Position numbers and translations under genes: made by a program. A DNA stretch of 64,000 nucleotides from Dyadobacter sp. LHD-138 (GTDB lineage Bacteria > Bacteroidota > Bacteroidia > Cytophagales > Spirosomataceae), in assembly GCF_030929615.1 (NCBI RefSeq), contig NZ_JAVFVU010000005.1:124001-188000 (forward strand), written 5' to 3'. The notes beneath the pieces are model-generated. The model did no database searches. It was given only the letters and a program-made list of their open reading frames with translations, and was not told the origin of the DNA. This document shows, piece by piece, positions 1 to 10,500 of this stretch (its first letter is position 1; every line of letters starts with the position of its first letter).

Positions 1-163
1 TAATTACCTGAATTAACATTGGGTCTTTTTTAAGTTATTTAGCGTGGATGGCAACGGACCGGTTGGACAATTTATCGTAAAACGCCACCCGGTTGAACTC
101 AAAGATATAAAAATGATATCATCAGGAAGTTTTTACTTCCCGTTAATACCGATTCTTTTCCAA

Positions 164-409
164 TTATTCCTCGTCTCTGACCTTACCGTCCGCAGAAGGC
201 CCGCGCATGTGAATAATCAATCCGTTCAGGAAGTTACGCAGCAGCTGGTCTCCGCAGGGCTTGTAATTCTCATGACCTTCCTTACGAAATAACGCACCTA
301 ATTCACTGGCAGTTACTTTAAAATCAACCAAAGCCAGGATTTTAATTATTTCATCATTTCTCAAATGAAGCGCTACGCGTAATTTTTTAAGGATATCGTT
401 ATTGGTCAT
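164..409 (-). CDS. DUF1456 family protein, single-domain form
   Basis: An 81-residue protein with the DUF1456 (YehS-like) pattern: an N-terminal MTNNDILKKLR segment, a helix-rich core with IIKILAL, and the C-terminal 'G.Q.L.NFLNGLI...RG' segment. Family members such as E. coli YehS carry two copies of this domain in about 150 residues; here only one copy is present before an acidic tail (KVRDEE). The function of the family is not known to me. The gene is divergent from the large cytochrome-containing gene at 697, with a 287-bp gap in which I see no clear promoter box or RNA. It could be a natural single-domain form or a shortened copy; the clean start and stop favour an intact gene. Confidence 0.8.
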   Translation of the reverse strand: MTNNDILKKLRVALHLRNDEIIKILALVDFKVTASELGALFRKEGHENYKPCGDQLLRNFLNGLIIHMRGPSADGKVRDEE

Positions 410-696
410 ATCGTTGTCGGATTTAAAATTATTTAGTAAAACATTTGTGCAAATATCGCCCTTGTTTTGCTCTTGTCTTTCTTAAAATAAAAAAAACTGG
501 TTTCCTCCGGGTTTGCGGAAGCGAAGTAATGCGTGCCTTTTTCAACGTCTTCACTAAAATCATGCACGCAATAAGAAAGCTCATTCACATTTTTATCAGT
601 AAAAAAGATTTATTTCTTCCTCTTAACTTTTTTCTCACTTACATTTAGTTTATCAAGACTAAGACGTAATTCCATATCAAAAAGTAATTCAACCTG

Positions 697-3600
697 ATGA
701 TCCCCAAAAACTTATTACGCAAACCACTCCCGCTTCTGGCTATCACCGCTGTTGTAGTTGTTTCCTGTATGAAAATGGCTCCTACGACTTCGAAAATTTC
801 GAGCAAACCGCTGGTTGTCAAAGAGGACGCTACCACGGCAAAAGCCCGGTCCAAAGAAATCCGGGAAAACACCGTTGTTAAAATTGCTGATGGATTAAAA
901 CTCGATCTGTGGGCATCCGACTCGCTCGCCCCCGACCCCGTTGCCATTGCGATCGATGACAAGGGAAGGGTGTATCTGAACAGGACAAACAGACAAAAAA
1001 ATTCAGAATTTGACATCAGGGGACACCGCAACTGGATGACGCCTTCCATCGCACTGCAATCCGTTGAAGACCGTCGTGCATTTTTACGCAGTACATTTGA
1101 TCCTGCCAAAAGCAAAGAAAACAACTGGCTCAAAGATTTGAACGGTGACGGTTCTCACGACTGGAAAGACCTGGCTGTTGAAAAAGATGAGGTGTGGCGC
1201 CTGGAAGATACCGACAACGACGGTATCGCCGACGTGTCGATGCGTATTCTGAGTGATTTCTTTGAAGAAGTTTCTGACGTTGCCGGAGGTTTACTGGTTC
1301 GTGCAAATGACGTTTTCGTGGCGATCGCACCGGATGTATGGCGTTTGAAAGATAATAATGGAGATGGTATTTTGGACGAAAAAACGTCGATCAGCCACGG
1401 GTATGGTGTGCATATTGGTTTCGGCGGACACGGCATGTCAAACCCGATCGAGGGGCCTGATGGAAAAATTTACTGGAACATCGGCGATATCGGTGCGAAC
1501 ATCACCACCAAAGAAGGCGTCAACCATAGTAGGCCCAATGAGGGAATCATTGCCCGTTCGAACCCGGACGGAAGTGATTTTGAAATATTTGCAGGCGGGC
1601 TAAGAAATACCCACGAATTTGTTTTTGACGAGTACGGAAACCTGATCAGCTCTGATAACGACGGTGATCATCCCGGCGAAAGCGAGCGTCTGGTACACGT
1701 GGTTGAAGGTTCCGACGCAGGCTGGCGTTCCAACTGGCAGTATGGAAAGTACACTGATCCAAAAAACAACAGCTATAAGGTCTGGATGGACGAAAAATTG
1801 TACGTGCCACGTTGGGACGGACAGGCTGCTTACATCATTCCCCCCATCCAAAACTTCCACAACGGCCCGACCGGTATGCAGTACAATCCCGGCACCGCTT
1901 TGGGATCGGAATGGAAAAACAAATTTTTCCTGGTTGAATTTGTTGGAAATCCGGCGCGGTCACCAATCTGGTCTTTTGGCTTGAAGCCAAAGGGAGCTTC
2001 TTTTGTATTGGATGGTGAAAAAAATATTCTGAGTGGAATTTTGCCAACAGGGATTCGTTTCGGTCCGGATGGCGCATTGTACGTAGCCGACTGGATCAAC
2101 GGATGGGATACAAAAAACTACGGACGTGTTTGGAAACTTGACGTTACGGATAGCAAAAACGACTTAAAGGCGCTTAGAATGGAGACCAAACGCCTGATGC
2201 AGCTGGATTATTCGAAGCAAACCGAAGCATTGTTGTTCACCTTGCTGTCCAATCCGGACATGCGAATCAGACTGAAATCGCAATTTGAATTGACCTTGCG
2301 CGGTGCAAAAGGTGCCGTTGAACTGAATAAAGCAATGGCTCAAACAGGAAATCAACTGGCACGTGTACATGGAATCTGGGGCGTTGGACAGCTGGCCCGC
2401 CAGGACAAGGCTTATGCGAATACCCTGATGACTTTGTTAAAAGATTCAGATCCTGAAATCATTGCACAGGCTGCAAAAGTGCTGGGTGATGCCAAAATTG
2501 CAGAAGCAGGTCCCTTGCTGATTCCTTTGTTAACCGATAAAAATCCTCGTGTTAAATTTTTCGGAGCACAGGCCTTGGGACGTATCCATGACAAACAGGC
2601 GGTAACTCCCCTTTTGGATATGATCAAAGCGAATAAAGATGAAGATCTTTATTTAAGACACGCCGCTGTGCTGGCTCTGTCACGTATCGGTGAAGTGGAG
2701 CCAATGGTAGCTTTAGCAAATAATGGAGATAAATCGCTTCGTTTGGCTGCCGTTCTTGTGCTGCGCAGATTGAGCAGCGATAAAGTGAGTTTGTTTTTAC
2801 AGGATAAAGATGAATACATTGCCACAGAAGCGGCACGTGCGATCAACGATGACCTTTCGATTGTTCCTGCGTTACCTGCTTTGGCCGCTACGCTGAAAGA
2901 AAAAAGATTTACTTCCGAGCCATTGCTTCGTCGCGCGATTAACGCTGCTTTGCGTGTGGGCGGGGAAGAACAGCTTAACGACCTGATTACTTTCGCCAGA
3001 AGAACCGATGTGGATAAAGAGCTAAGGGCCGAAGCGTTGGCAACTTTGGGAAGCTGGGCTAATCCATCCGTACTTGACCGCGTAGATGGCCGTTACAGAG
3101 GTGTTATCACCAGAAACGCTGAGCTCGTAAAAGCGAAGATCAAACCGCAGATCAGTACTTTGTTACAGGATGATGACGCAAGTATTTTGATTGCCACAGC
3201 ACAAATGATCGGCGAGCTGGGTATTTCCGATAACAATGCTGCACTCGCAAAAATCCTTGACGGTCACAAAGATCCAAAAGTAAGAGCTTCCATGCTGACT
3301 GCCCTTAATACATTGAAATATTCCGACATGGAGTCAGCAATGAAAAAGGGCATGAACGACTCCGATGCTGATGTGCGCACGGCCGCGCTGGCTTTGGTAA
3401 GCAGTGTGAATATGTCAAAAGAAACACTTTCAGATATTTCAAAAGTAATTTTCGAAAAAGGAAGTGTGAAGGAACAACAGCAAATGTTACGTGTTTTGGG
3501 AGGACTTCCCGTTGCAAAAACAGAAACTATTTTTGACGGTTTGATTTCAAAAATGGCCTCAAAAGAATTGCCTAATAACCTGGCGCTTGACCTTGGAGAG

Positions 3601-4113
3601 GCTGTCGATTCTACCAAATCAAGTGTGTTGATTGGCAAACTGGCTCCTATGCGTAAAAACGGAGCAACGGCAGCCGACTACCAGGAATCACTTTATGGCG
3701 GCAGTGCCCAATTGGGACGCAGGTATTTCATGACCAGCTCGCAGGGAGAATGCGCGCGTTGCCATTCGATTGGCGGTCAGGGCGGCGCCGTTGGACCATC
3801 CCTTTCTAAAATCGGAAGCACGCTAACAAGGGAGCAAATTTTGCAAGCCCTGATCGAGCCAAGTGCCAGATTATCTCCCGGTTTCGGTATGGTTGTCCTT
3901 ACGCTTAAAGACGGTCAAACCGCCGCTGGTATTCTTACCGAAGAAAATGATCATGAGCTGGTTTTGAAAACCTCCGAAGCGGAGCCGTTGAAAATTGCCG
4001 TGGCAAGGATTGCAAAACGTGACAATGTACCGTCGAGCATGCCTCCAATGGGTTCTATTATGTCAAAAAGAGAGATCCGGGATGTCGTTGAATTTTTGTC
4101 AAATTTGAAGTAA
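697..4113 (+). CDS. Exported PVC-type propeller / HEAT-repeat / cytochrome c lipoprotein
   Basis: A 1138-residue exported protein. The N-terminus is a lipoprotein signal with lipobox Cys at residue 24 (VVSC). Residues about 50-480 resemble the six-bladed propeller domain of 'putative membrane-bound dehydrogenase' proteins of Planctomycetes and Bacteroidetes, with Asp-rich loops (DTDNDGIAD, NNGDGILDE) that look calcium-binding. Residues about 490-900 form alanine/leucine-rich HEAT-like repeats. The C-terminus is a cytochrome c domain with haem site CARCH at 1019-1023 and a late Met-rich loop (SSMPPMG) that could give the axial ligand. Substrate is not evident. It is followed 127 bp downstream by another CxxCH protein in the same direction, which suggests a shared envelope electron-transfer or sugar-oxidation role (inference). 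Confidence 0.88.
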   Translation: MIPKNLLRKPLPLLAITAVVVVSCMKMAPTTSKISSKPLVVKEDATTAKARSKEIRENTVVKIADGLKLDLWASDSLAPDPVAIAIDDKGRVYLNRTNRQKNSEFDIRGHRNWMTPSIALQSVEDRRAFLRSTFDPAKSKENNWLKDLNGDGSHDWKDLAVEKDEVWRLEDTDNDGIADVSMRILSDFFEEVSDVAGGLLVRANDVFVAIAPDVWRLKDNNGDGILDEKTSISHGYGVHIGFGGHGMSNPIEGPDGKIYWNIGDIGANITTKEGVNHSRPNEGIIARSNPDGSDFEIFAGGLRNTHEFVFDEYGNLISSDNDGDHPGESERLVHVVEGSDAGWRSNWQYGKYTDPKNNSYKVWMDEKLYVPRWDGQAAYIIPPIQNFHNGPTGMQYNPGTALGSEWKNKFFLVEFVGNPARSPIWSFGLKPKGASFVLDGEKNILSGILPTGIRFGPDGALYVADWINGWDTKNYGRVWKLDVTDSKNDLKALRMETKRLMQLDYSKQTEALLFTLLSNPDMRIRLKSQFELTLRGAKGAVELNKAMAQTGNQLARVHGIWGVGQLARQDKAYANTLMTLLKDSDPEIIAQAAKVLGDAKIAEAGPLLIPLLTDKNPRVKFFGAQALGRIHDKQAVTPLLDMIKANKDEDLYLRHAAVLALSRIGEVEPMVALANNGDKSLRLAAVLVLRRLSSDKVSLFLQDKDEYIATEAARAINDDLSIVPALPALAATLKEKRFTSEPLLRRAINAALRVGGEEQLNDLITFARRTDVDKELRAEALATLGSWANPSVLDRVDGRYRGVITRNAELVKAKIKPQISTLLQDDDASILIATAQMIGELGISDNNAALAKILDGHKDPKVRASMLTALNTLKYSDMESAMKKGMNDSDADVRTAALALVSSVNMSKETLSDISKVIFEKGSVKEQQQMLRVLGGLPVAKTETIFDGLISKMASKELPNNLALDLGEAVDSTKSSVLIGKLAPMRKNGATAADYQESLYGGSAQLGRRYFMTSSQGECARCHSIGGQGGAVGPSLSKIGSTLTREQILQALIEPSARLSPGFGMVVLTLKDGQTAAGILTEENDHELVLKTSEAEPLKIAVARIAKRDNVPSSMPPMGSIMSKREIRDVVEFLSNLK

Positions 4114-4153
4114 TACCGAATATTTTATTGCCAGATAAGTCAGGTTGTCCAAA

Positions 4154-4210
4154 CCGGTAAACATAGGAGAAGTCAAGTTTTGAAAACTTGGCTTCTCCTA
4201 TGTTTACCGG
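4154..4210. repeat. 57-bp near-perfect inverted repeat (long hairpin)
   Basis: Two 28-bp arms separated by one base, with a single G-T type mismatch. The arms begin CCGGTAAACATAGG and end CCTATGTTTACCGG. It lies between two co-directional genes (ends at 4113, begins at 4241). There is no terminal T-run on the plus strand, so it is not a textbook terminator, but the folded RNA would be very stable and could stop transcription, protect the upstream 3' end, or separate expression of the two genes. Confidence 0.75.
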
Positions 4211-4240
4211 GATCTGAAAACTAATTATGCGAATAATAAA

Positions 4241-5797
4241 ATGTCATTGATCAAAATCACAGCGGCCGTCTCTCTATCTCTCTGGATCACCGCATTTGCC
4301 GTTATCGATACCCATAAAGAGGAAATTGCAGCACCTGTCAGGAACTTTTCATTTTCCGATTCATTATCGGGAAAGCAACTTGCCGCACAATATTGTGCCA
4401 GCTGTCATCTTTTTCCGGATCCTGCCTTGCTGGACAAAAATACCTGGGTTACTTCTGTTTTACCCAACATGGGGCTGCGACTGGGGATTCGAGAGCCGGG
4501 TACAAATCCATACGACGATTTAAAACCGGAAGAAGTAAAGGCCATGCAGGAACTGAATATCTATCCCGAAACGGCTTTGCTTTCCAATATCGAGTGGCAG
4601 AAAATTGTTTCGTATTATCAAACAGAAGCGCCCGCAGAACCGCTTCCCCAAAAGGCAACGCCCCCCATTTTCGATCAGCTTCTTTTATTCAAATCACAGG
4701 AAATTGCACTCGGCGATAAGCCTTTTCCTCAGACCACTTTATTAAAATTCGACAAAGCCACCGCACAACTCTACGTGGGTGACGCACAGAACGCGTTGTA
4801 TGTGTTGAACAATCAGTTTCAGTTAAAAGATACCTGGTGGGTTGAAAGCGCACCAACCGATATCGATTTTCCTAAAAATGCGGCACCAAGGGTATTGACC
4901 ATTGGTGTTTTCAAACCTTCTGAACAAAAATCCGGGAGACTTATGTCGCTCGAAAAAACAGCATCACCCTCAGCGATCAATATCAAATCCCTCCCGCGTC
5001 CCGTACAATTCACGTCAGCAGATATCAATCTGGATGGGAAGGAAGACGCCATACTGTCGGGTTTTGGCAATCACTCTGGTAAGTTGTCTTGGTATGATGG
5101 TTTTCAATCGGATCAGGAACATATTTTAAAAGGTTTGCCAGGAGCCAGAAAGGCTGAAATATCGGATTTCAATCATGACAAAAAACCTGATATCGTCGCG
5201 TTGATGGCGCAGGCAAGGGAAGAGATTTCAATTTTTTATAATCTGGGCAATGGGAAATTCAAGGAAAAGGTCCTGCTTCGTTTTCCACCGGCTTATGGTA
5301 TGAGTTATTTTGAACTGGTTGATTTTAACAAAGACGGCTTTCAGGACATTCTGCTGACCAATGGAGATAACTGGGATCTATCCCCGGTTCTGAAGAATTA
5401 TCACGGTGTCAGAATTTATCTGAACGACGGCAAAGACAATTTCAAAGAAACCTTCTTCTACCCGCTCTATGGTGCAAGCAAAGCGATTGCGAGAGATTTC
5501 GACCAGGATGGCGATCTGGACATCGCCGCAACGTCCTTCTATTCTGACCTGGAAAACCCAGCACACGGATTTGTTTATTTGTCCAATGAAGGAAAACTGA
5601 ATTTCAAAGCACTTTTCACACCCGAAGCTGCCAACGGAAAATGGCTGACGATGGAAGCCGCCGACTTCGACCAGGATGGCGATATTGATATCGTTCTCGG
5701 CTCGTATTTTCACACCATCGGGGAAATGACCAAGTTGATCGCACGTGGGGTGTTATCCTTTCCACAGTTACTAGTGCTGACTAATCAAGGAAAGTAA
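4241..5797 (+). CDS. Exported VCBS/FG-GAP repeat protein with N-terminal CxxCH haem motif
   Basis: A 518-residue exported protein with a hydrophobic N-terminus (about residues 4-22). CASCH at residues 52-56 is a c-type haem site in a short cytochrome-like N-terminal segment reaching to about residue 135. The rest is a beta-propeller of VCBS/FG-GAP repeats, visible as repeated Asp-rich loops: DINLDGKEDA, DFNHDKKPDI, DFNKDGFQDI, DFDQDGDLDI and DFDQDGDIDI. These loops usually bind calcium. The haem-plus-propeller arrangement parallels the gene at 697, so the two probably act together in the periplasm or at the outer membrane. The ligand or substrate is unknown. Confidence 0.85.
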   Translation: MSLIKITAAVSLSLWITAFAVIDTHKEEIAAPVRNFSFSDSLSGKQLAAQYCASCHLFPDPALLDKNTWVTSVLPNMGLRLGIREPGTNPYDDLKPEEVKAMQELNIYPETALLSNIEWQKIVSYYQTEAPAEPLPQKATPPIFDQLLLFKSQEIALGDKPFPQTTLLKFDKATAQLYVGDAQNALYVLNNQFQLKDTWWVESAPTDIDFPKNAAPRVLTIGVFKPSEQKSGRLMSLEKTASPSAINIKSLPRPVQFTSADINLDGKEDAILSGFGNHSGKLSWYDGFQSDQEHILKGLPGARKAEISDFNHDKKPDIVALMAQAREEISIFYNLGNGKFKEKVLLRFPPAYGMSYFELVDFNKDGFQDILLTNGDNWDLSPVLKNYHGVRIYLNDGKDNFKETFFYPLYGASKAIARDFDQDGDLDIAATSFYSDLENPAHGFVYLSNEGKLNFKALFTPEAANGKWLTMEAADFDQDGDIDIVLGSYFHTIGEMTKLIARGVLSFPQLLVLTNQGK

Positions 5798-5874
5798 AAT
5801 CAAATCTCGCCGTAATAAGGATTAAGAAAATTTTCAAATCCTACGTTGTCAAAAACTGAAATATTGTGTCTTTA

Positions 5875-5934
5875 TTTTGATTTAAGCTAAAAGGGGCAGA
5901 CCAAATGGTCTACCCCTTTTAGCTTAAATCAAAA
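5875..5934. terminator. Bidirectional hairpin terminator between convergent genes
   Basis: A 60-bp inverted repeat with 29-bp arms, a 2-base centre and one mismatch. The outer edges are TTTT/AAAA, so each strand has a T-run after a G+C-rich inner stem (AAGGGGCAGACCA). It sits between the plus-strand gene ending at 5797 and the SusD-like gene ending at 5975, and can serve both. Confidence 0.85.
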
Positions 5935-5974
5935 ACTAATAAACATTTAGCTGAATAGCTAACTTATTCAAATT

Positions 5975-7564
5975 CTATTTCACGTCCCAGAAAAGTTTGG
6001 TCGTCAAGTTATCATTTGCCCTTACTGCGTCATAGTTTATCTTGTTGTAAGTAATTTCATTACTAGGATAATTCCATCTTACCGGCGGTACAGTCTGATT
6101 ATTAGATGCGTCTTTAACAAAATTTAGAACCGGCAGATCCAATCTTCTTATTTCAGCCCAGTTCTCATAGGCCTGGATTATATTAGAATGAAGCCATTTT
6201 TGAGTTGCAATCAGCGATAATTTGTCAGCCGAGGTTTCAGCCTTATCCCAATTGACACCATCTTTTGCAATATATGCGGTGATCTGTGCGTCGGTTGCAG
6301 CGGCAGGGGCAGTTACACCTGTTGCATTGCTAAGAGCAAGGAAACCATTGTAGAATTTCACCGAGTTACTGATCGCCGATTCATAAGCTGTTTTTGCAGA
6401 AGCCGCATTGCCACTTCTCAAATAGTACTCTGATTTTATCAGGTTCATCTGGGCCGCGTTATAAATCGTTCCCGGCAAAAACTTGTTCCGGCTGATCGTA
6501 TACCTGTTATAGATGGCTATTAGACCAGTACTGGTTTGTAGGGATTGGTCGGCATTGGCACCCAAAGGATCAATACCCGTATACTTTCCTCCAGCATTTT
6601 CTCCCGGCTCAAAGATGATCGGTAACCGCGGATCCGCATTGGTATTCATATTATCTATCATCCTTTTACCAGCGGTATTACCGTACCAGCCGTTACCTTC
6701 AAGTCCGCCCTGAAAGTCATCAATGTTGATAGCAGTATTTACGTTAAAGATATTGATCTGGATGTTCTGATCATTGGTTTCAACGATTGGATACGTAGTT
6801 GGATCTCTCAATATTTCTGCCATTTCGGTATTAGCCCTTGCTGTAAGGCTTTGCACGGCAGACACCCTGTTGAGCATTTTGAGACGTAGTGAGTTGCAAT
6901 AACGTTTCCACGCAGTAAGATTACCCTTATTGATAAAATCCTGTGTTTTAAACGATTGCTGGTATCCAGCATTCAAGGTAATACCGTTAAGTTCAGTAGA
7001 CATTCCCTTAAGCTGATCCAACATCATAACATAAAGCGTTTCAGCACTGTCAAACGGCGCACTTGAAGCATCATAGTCTCCTCCGTTGGTCAAAAGCATA
7101 CCAGCCTTCAGGAAAGGAATACCTCCATGCAAATCTATCAATCTTTGTGTATAATCATAAAGATGTATTGTCGCAGTGAGCATAAAAATTCTCTTGTCCG
7201 TTTGCTCTGTCGCAGTCGCAGTCGCGAAAACCCTTTCAAGTGCCCGGTACTGGGCAAGTGTATTGTAGTAGTTAAACCACACATCTTCAATTCCTGATGA
7301 CCCTGGGACGTACTGCCCTGCATCGTTTGCCCAGCCTGTTGCCTGCGTGTAGCGATTAACACTAGTGCGTAACGATACAAAATAATTCCGGTACTTTGGA
7401 AGTATGTAATCCATATTGGATCCCAAAAATCCCGTATACTGCTTTTCAATAGTTGTTGTCGAGACTTTGGACGGATCTGCATATCGAGCTGCAAACTCGG
7501 ATTCCGAGCAGGACATAGCTACAAGCATTAGTCCTGATAAAATAAATAATGATATCTTTTTCAT
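5975..7564 (-). CDS. SusD/RagB-like outer membrane nutrient-binding lipoprotein
   Basis: A 529-residue lipoprotein; the signal peptide ends at lipobox Cys19 (VAMSC). The sequence has the helical TPR-rich build of SusD-like proteins of the SusD_2 type, including an N-terminal 'DPSKVSTTTIEKQYTG' stretch, a central 'LIDLHGGIPF' segment and a C-terminal 'EIRRLDLPVL...' segment. It should bind oligosaccharide or another nutrient at the cell surface and hand it to the SusC-like barrel whose gene ends 18 bp upstream. No glycoside hydrolase or sigma/anti-sigma pair is adjacent, so the ligand cannot be guessed from context. Confidence 0.93.
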   Translation of the reverse strand: MKKISLFILSGLMLVAMSCSESEFAARYADPSKVSTTTIEKQYTGFLGSNMDYILPKYRNYFVSLRTSVNRYTQATGWANDAGQYVPGSSGIEDVWFNYYNTLAQYRALERVFATATATEQTDKRIFMLTATIHLYDYTQRLIDLHGGIPFLKAGMLLTNGGDYDASSAPFDSAETLYVMMLDQLKGMSTELNGITLNAGYQQSFKTQDFINKGNLTAWKRYCNSLRLKMLNRVSAVQSLTARANTEMAEILRDPTTYPIVETNDQNIQINIFNVNTAINIDDFQGGLEGNGWYGNTAGKRMIDNMNTNADPRLPIIFEPGENAGGKYTGIDPLGANADQSLQTSTGLIAIYNRYTISRNKFLPGTIYNAAQMNLIKSEYYLRSGNAASAKTAYESAISNSVKFYNGFLALSNATGVTAPAAATDAQITAYIAKDGVNWDKAETSADKLSLIATQKWLHSNIIQAYENWAEIRRLDLPVLNFVKDASNNQTVPPVRWNYPSNEITYNKINYDAVRANDNLTTKLFWDVK

Positions 7565-7582
7565 TTCGGGAATATTTAATAA

Positions 7583-10500
7583 TTAGAAACTAGCTCTCAA
7601 CATAACACCGATTGTACGGAACGAAGGGTTACCACCTGCATTGCTGATGTTCTCATACCATCTAGAGCTTGAATTTGTCTGTTCAGCATCCAGATCCTTA
7701 ATAGTTCTGTAAATAAAGAACAGGTTACGCCCAAATACTGAAACAGAAACATTCTGCGATCCGAACTTGCTTGAAATACGTGCAGGAAGTTTGTAAGCCA
7801 AAGAGATTTCCCTCATTTTGATATAAGTATTTTTTTTCACAAACAATTCGTAACGTGCATTACCATATTGAGGTCCACCCCAGTTGTAAGTAGCATTGTA
7901 ATAGGTTGCCTGAGATACGATATTGGTATTTGTTTCGCCCGATGCCAAAACTCCATCCATCAACATACCATCGTTATACACCTTCTCTCCGGCTGGCCCT
8001 GCATTACCAGTTGTGGAAATACCTAGACCATTTTTGTCCTTATAGTAACGCAAGCCCCCATGTTCAGCATCCATTGCATTCAAACTTTCTTTGGTAAGCC
8101 CTCTTGATGTCATCCAGTTAATCCCTGTTGGCATAATACTTCCACCAAAACGGAAATCTGCTACCACATCAAGGCTAAATCCTTTGTATGAAAAGCTATT
8201 GATAAAACCACCTGTTAATTTTGGCATAGCATTTCCAACTTTAATCCAGTTGACGCCATCAAGTTGGTAAAGACCGTTCGCTCCTACAACTTTTTTGCCG
8301 TTCGAGTTGGTCAAAACACCGTGCGCGTAAATATCTCCCATTGGCTGTCCAACAATTGATCTAACCTGAGCAGCATTACCATCCATGTCCGAATGTAATA
8401 GTTCAGTAGAGCCATTCGCAAGCTTTTCTACTTTGTTGCTGTTTTTTGCGAGGTTCAATATAACATTCCAGTTTAGGTCATTTGAACTAGTTGCCTTCAG
8501 AGGTGAAGCGTTCAATGCCAACTCAATTCCCTGATTTCTAAGGGTACCAATATTAGCCAAAATCGACCTACCTCCTGTTGATGAAGCGATTGACAATGGC
8601 AATATCTGATCTACGATCTGTGCATTATAATACGAAATATCAAGTCCCAGCTTGTTGTTGAAAAACTTCGTTTCCAAACCGAATTCAAACTCATGTTTTT
8701 GTTCAGGACGTATTTTGTCATTACCCACAGTAGAACTCATATTCGTATACAATACAGAAGATCCACCTGTTTGCTGAATTCCATAAGACCCCTGAGTATA
8801 GGACACATTAGCACCATACAATAGTGGATAGTTACCAACAATACCCCACGACGCTCTCAACTTTCCATAACTAAGAAAAGATGGAAGGCTGAATGCATCC
8901 GTAAAAATAAAGCTGGAATTAACAGAAGGGTAAAAAAATGAGTTATTGTCCGGTGCCAGGGTTGAAGTCTGGTCACGTCTTACTGTTCCCTCTACAAAAA
9001 AGAAATTCTTATAATCGAAGTTCAGCGTACCGAGATATGCATTCTTAAGCGACCTCTCCCGGGAAGTAGCGCCACCCAAATTATTAACGGATGCAGCCAG
9101 ATCAAAGAAGTTTTCAGTGCTCAGTCCTCCACTTGTATAAATATTTTCGAAAGTATTCAGCATTTTGGTGGCGTTATATCCAGCCATGGCCGACACTGTG
9201 ATGTCCGAAGTTATCGCCTTCGTATATCTCAAAAGCAAATCGCCATATACTGTGTTATATAGATTATTCTTCATCCCAAATGAACCTGAATAACCAAACG
9301 CTAACGGTTGCGTACTAAACTGCTTGTCTTCTATGCGCTCTGATGTGAAATCAGTTGCGATTCTTCCTCTCAGATTCAAATCCTTGGTAATATCCCAATG
9401 TTGTGTAATACTGGCTATTATCCGATCACTATATTCATCATAAAGGTTCTTGCGGGTGCTCCACATGTAATCGCCAATGTCAGTCTTGAAACCATTGCGA
9501 ATAATGTTTTCCTTTGGCGTAAGACTTTGGTTTGTTCCGGTAACATACTTGTAGCCAAGACTTGTCTGGTAAGCGTCTTCATACCATTTAGCAGATTCAA
9601 ACCGGTTCATCATCCCAGAAAAGTTGTTGATCATACGGTCAACCTTATATGGACGGTTGTGAGTATGCTGATTTACGTAGTTAACCATCAAGTCCGTTTT
9701 GAGCTTTTTGTTGAGGTTAAATGTCGCATTCAGGTTCGCAATATTTTTACTGTTCTTTGAATCGTAGCTGATCATACCATTATCCTGGCGCGTAAACGAA
9801 AAACGCAGATTAGAGTTTTCGCCTGATTTCGAAATCGCAAGGTTGATGTTTGAGCTGGATGCGTTCTGAAAAAGATCAGCGTAGCTGCTGCCAGATGGAG
9901 AGTACGGTCTGATTTCCCCATCGAACGACATCACTGGCTGACCGTCAAATTTTGGACCGAAGTTCACAGTTGCAGCTAGTAGGCCTCTAGTTTCCTTTAC
10001 ACCGTCACCGTCCACGTCGTAGTAAATAAATCCTGCATCATCCTGTCCGCCATTGTTGTAATTCAGCATGTAACCAGGACCTCTTACGTCCTGGTATCTT
10101 GGAAGATAAGCGATCTTATCAACACTGTAACTGGCACTAAAGTCAACGCCAAGTCCTTTTTTACCTTTACCTGATTTTGTAGTAACGAGCAAAACCCCGT
10201 TCACCGCCTCTGATCCATACAGTGCTGCTGCCGATGCACCCTTTAGGACAGAAATATTTTCGATGTCAGCCGGGTTCAAATCCAAAAGGCCGTTACCGCG
10301 TAAACGCTGGTCACCCCAGTAGTCACCATTACTAAATGATCCGTTCCGGATAGGAATACCATCCATCACGATCAGAGGCTGGGTATTTCCAGTAATCGAA
10401 GCAAATCCACGAATACTAATACTTACGCCACTGGTTGCACCTCCAGGTGTGGTGTTGATTGTTACACCCGGAGCCTTTCCGTACAAAGCGTTCGCGAAAT

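Noticed and set aside
44..292. Plus-strand open frame over the first 300 bases
   Set aside because: It overlaps the DUF1456 gene on the other strand and has no recognisable protein features.
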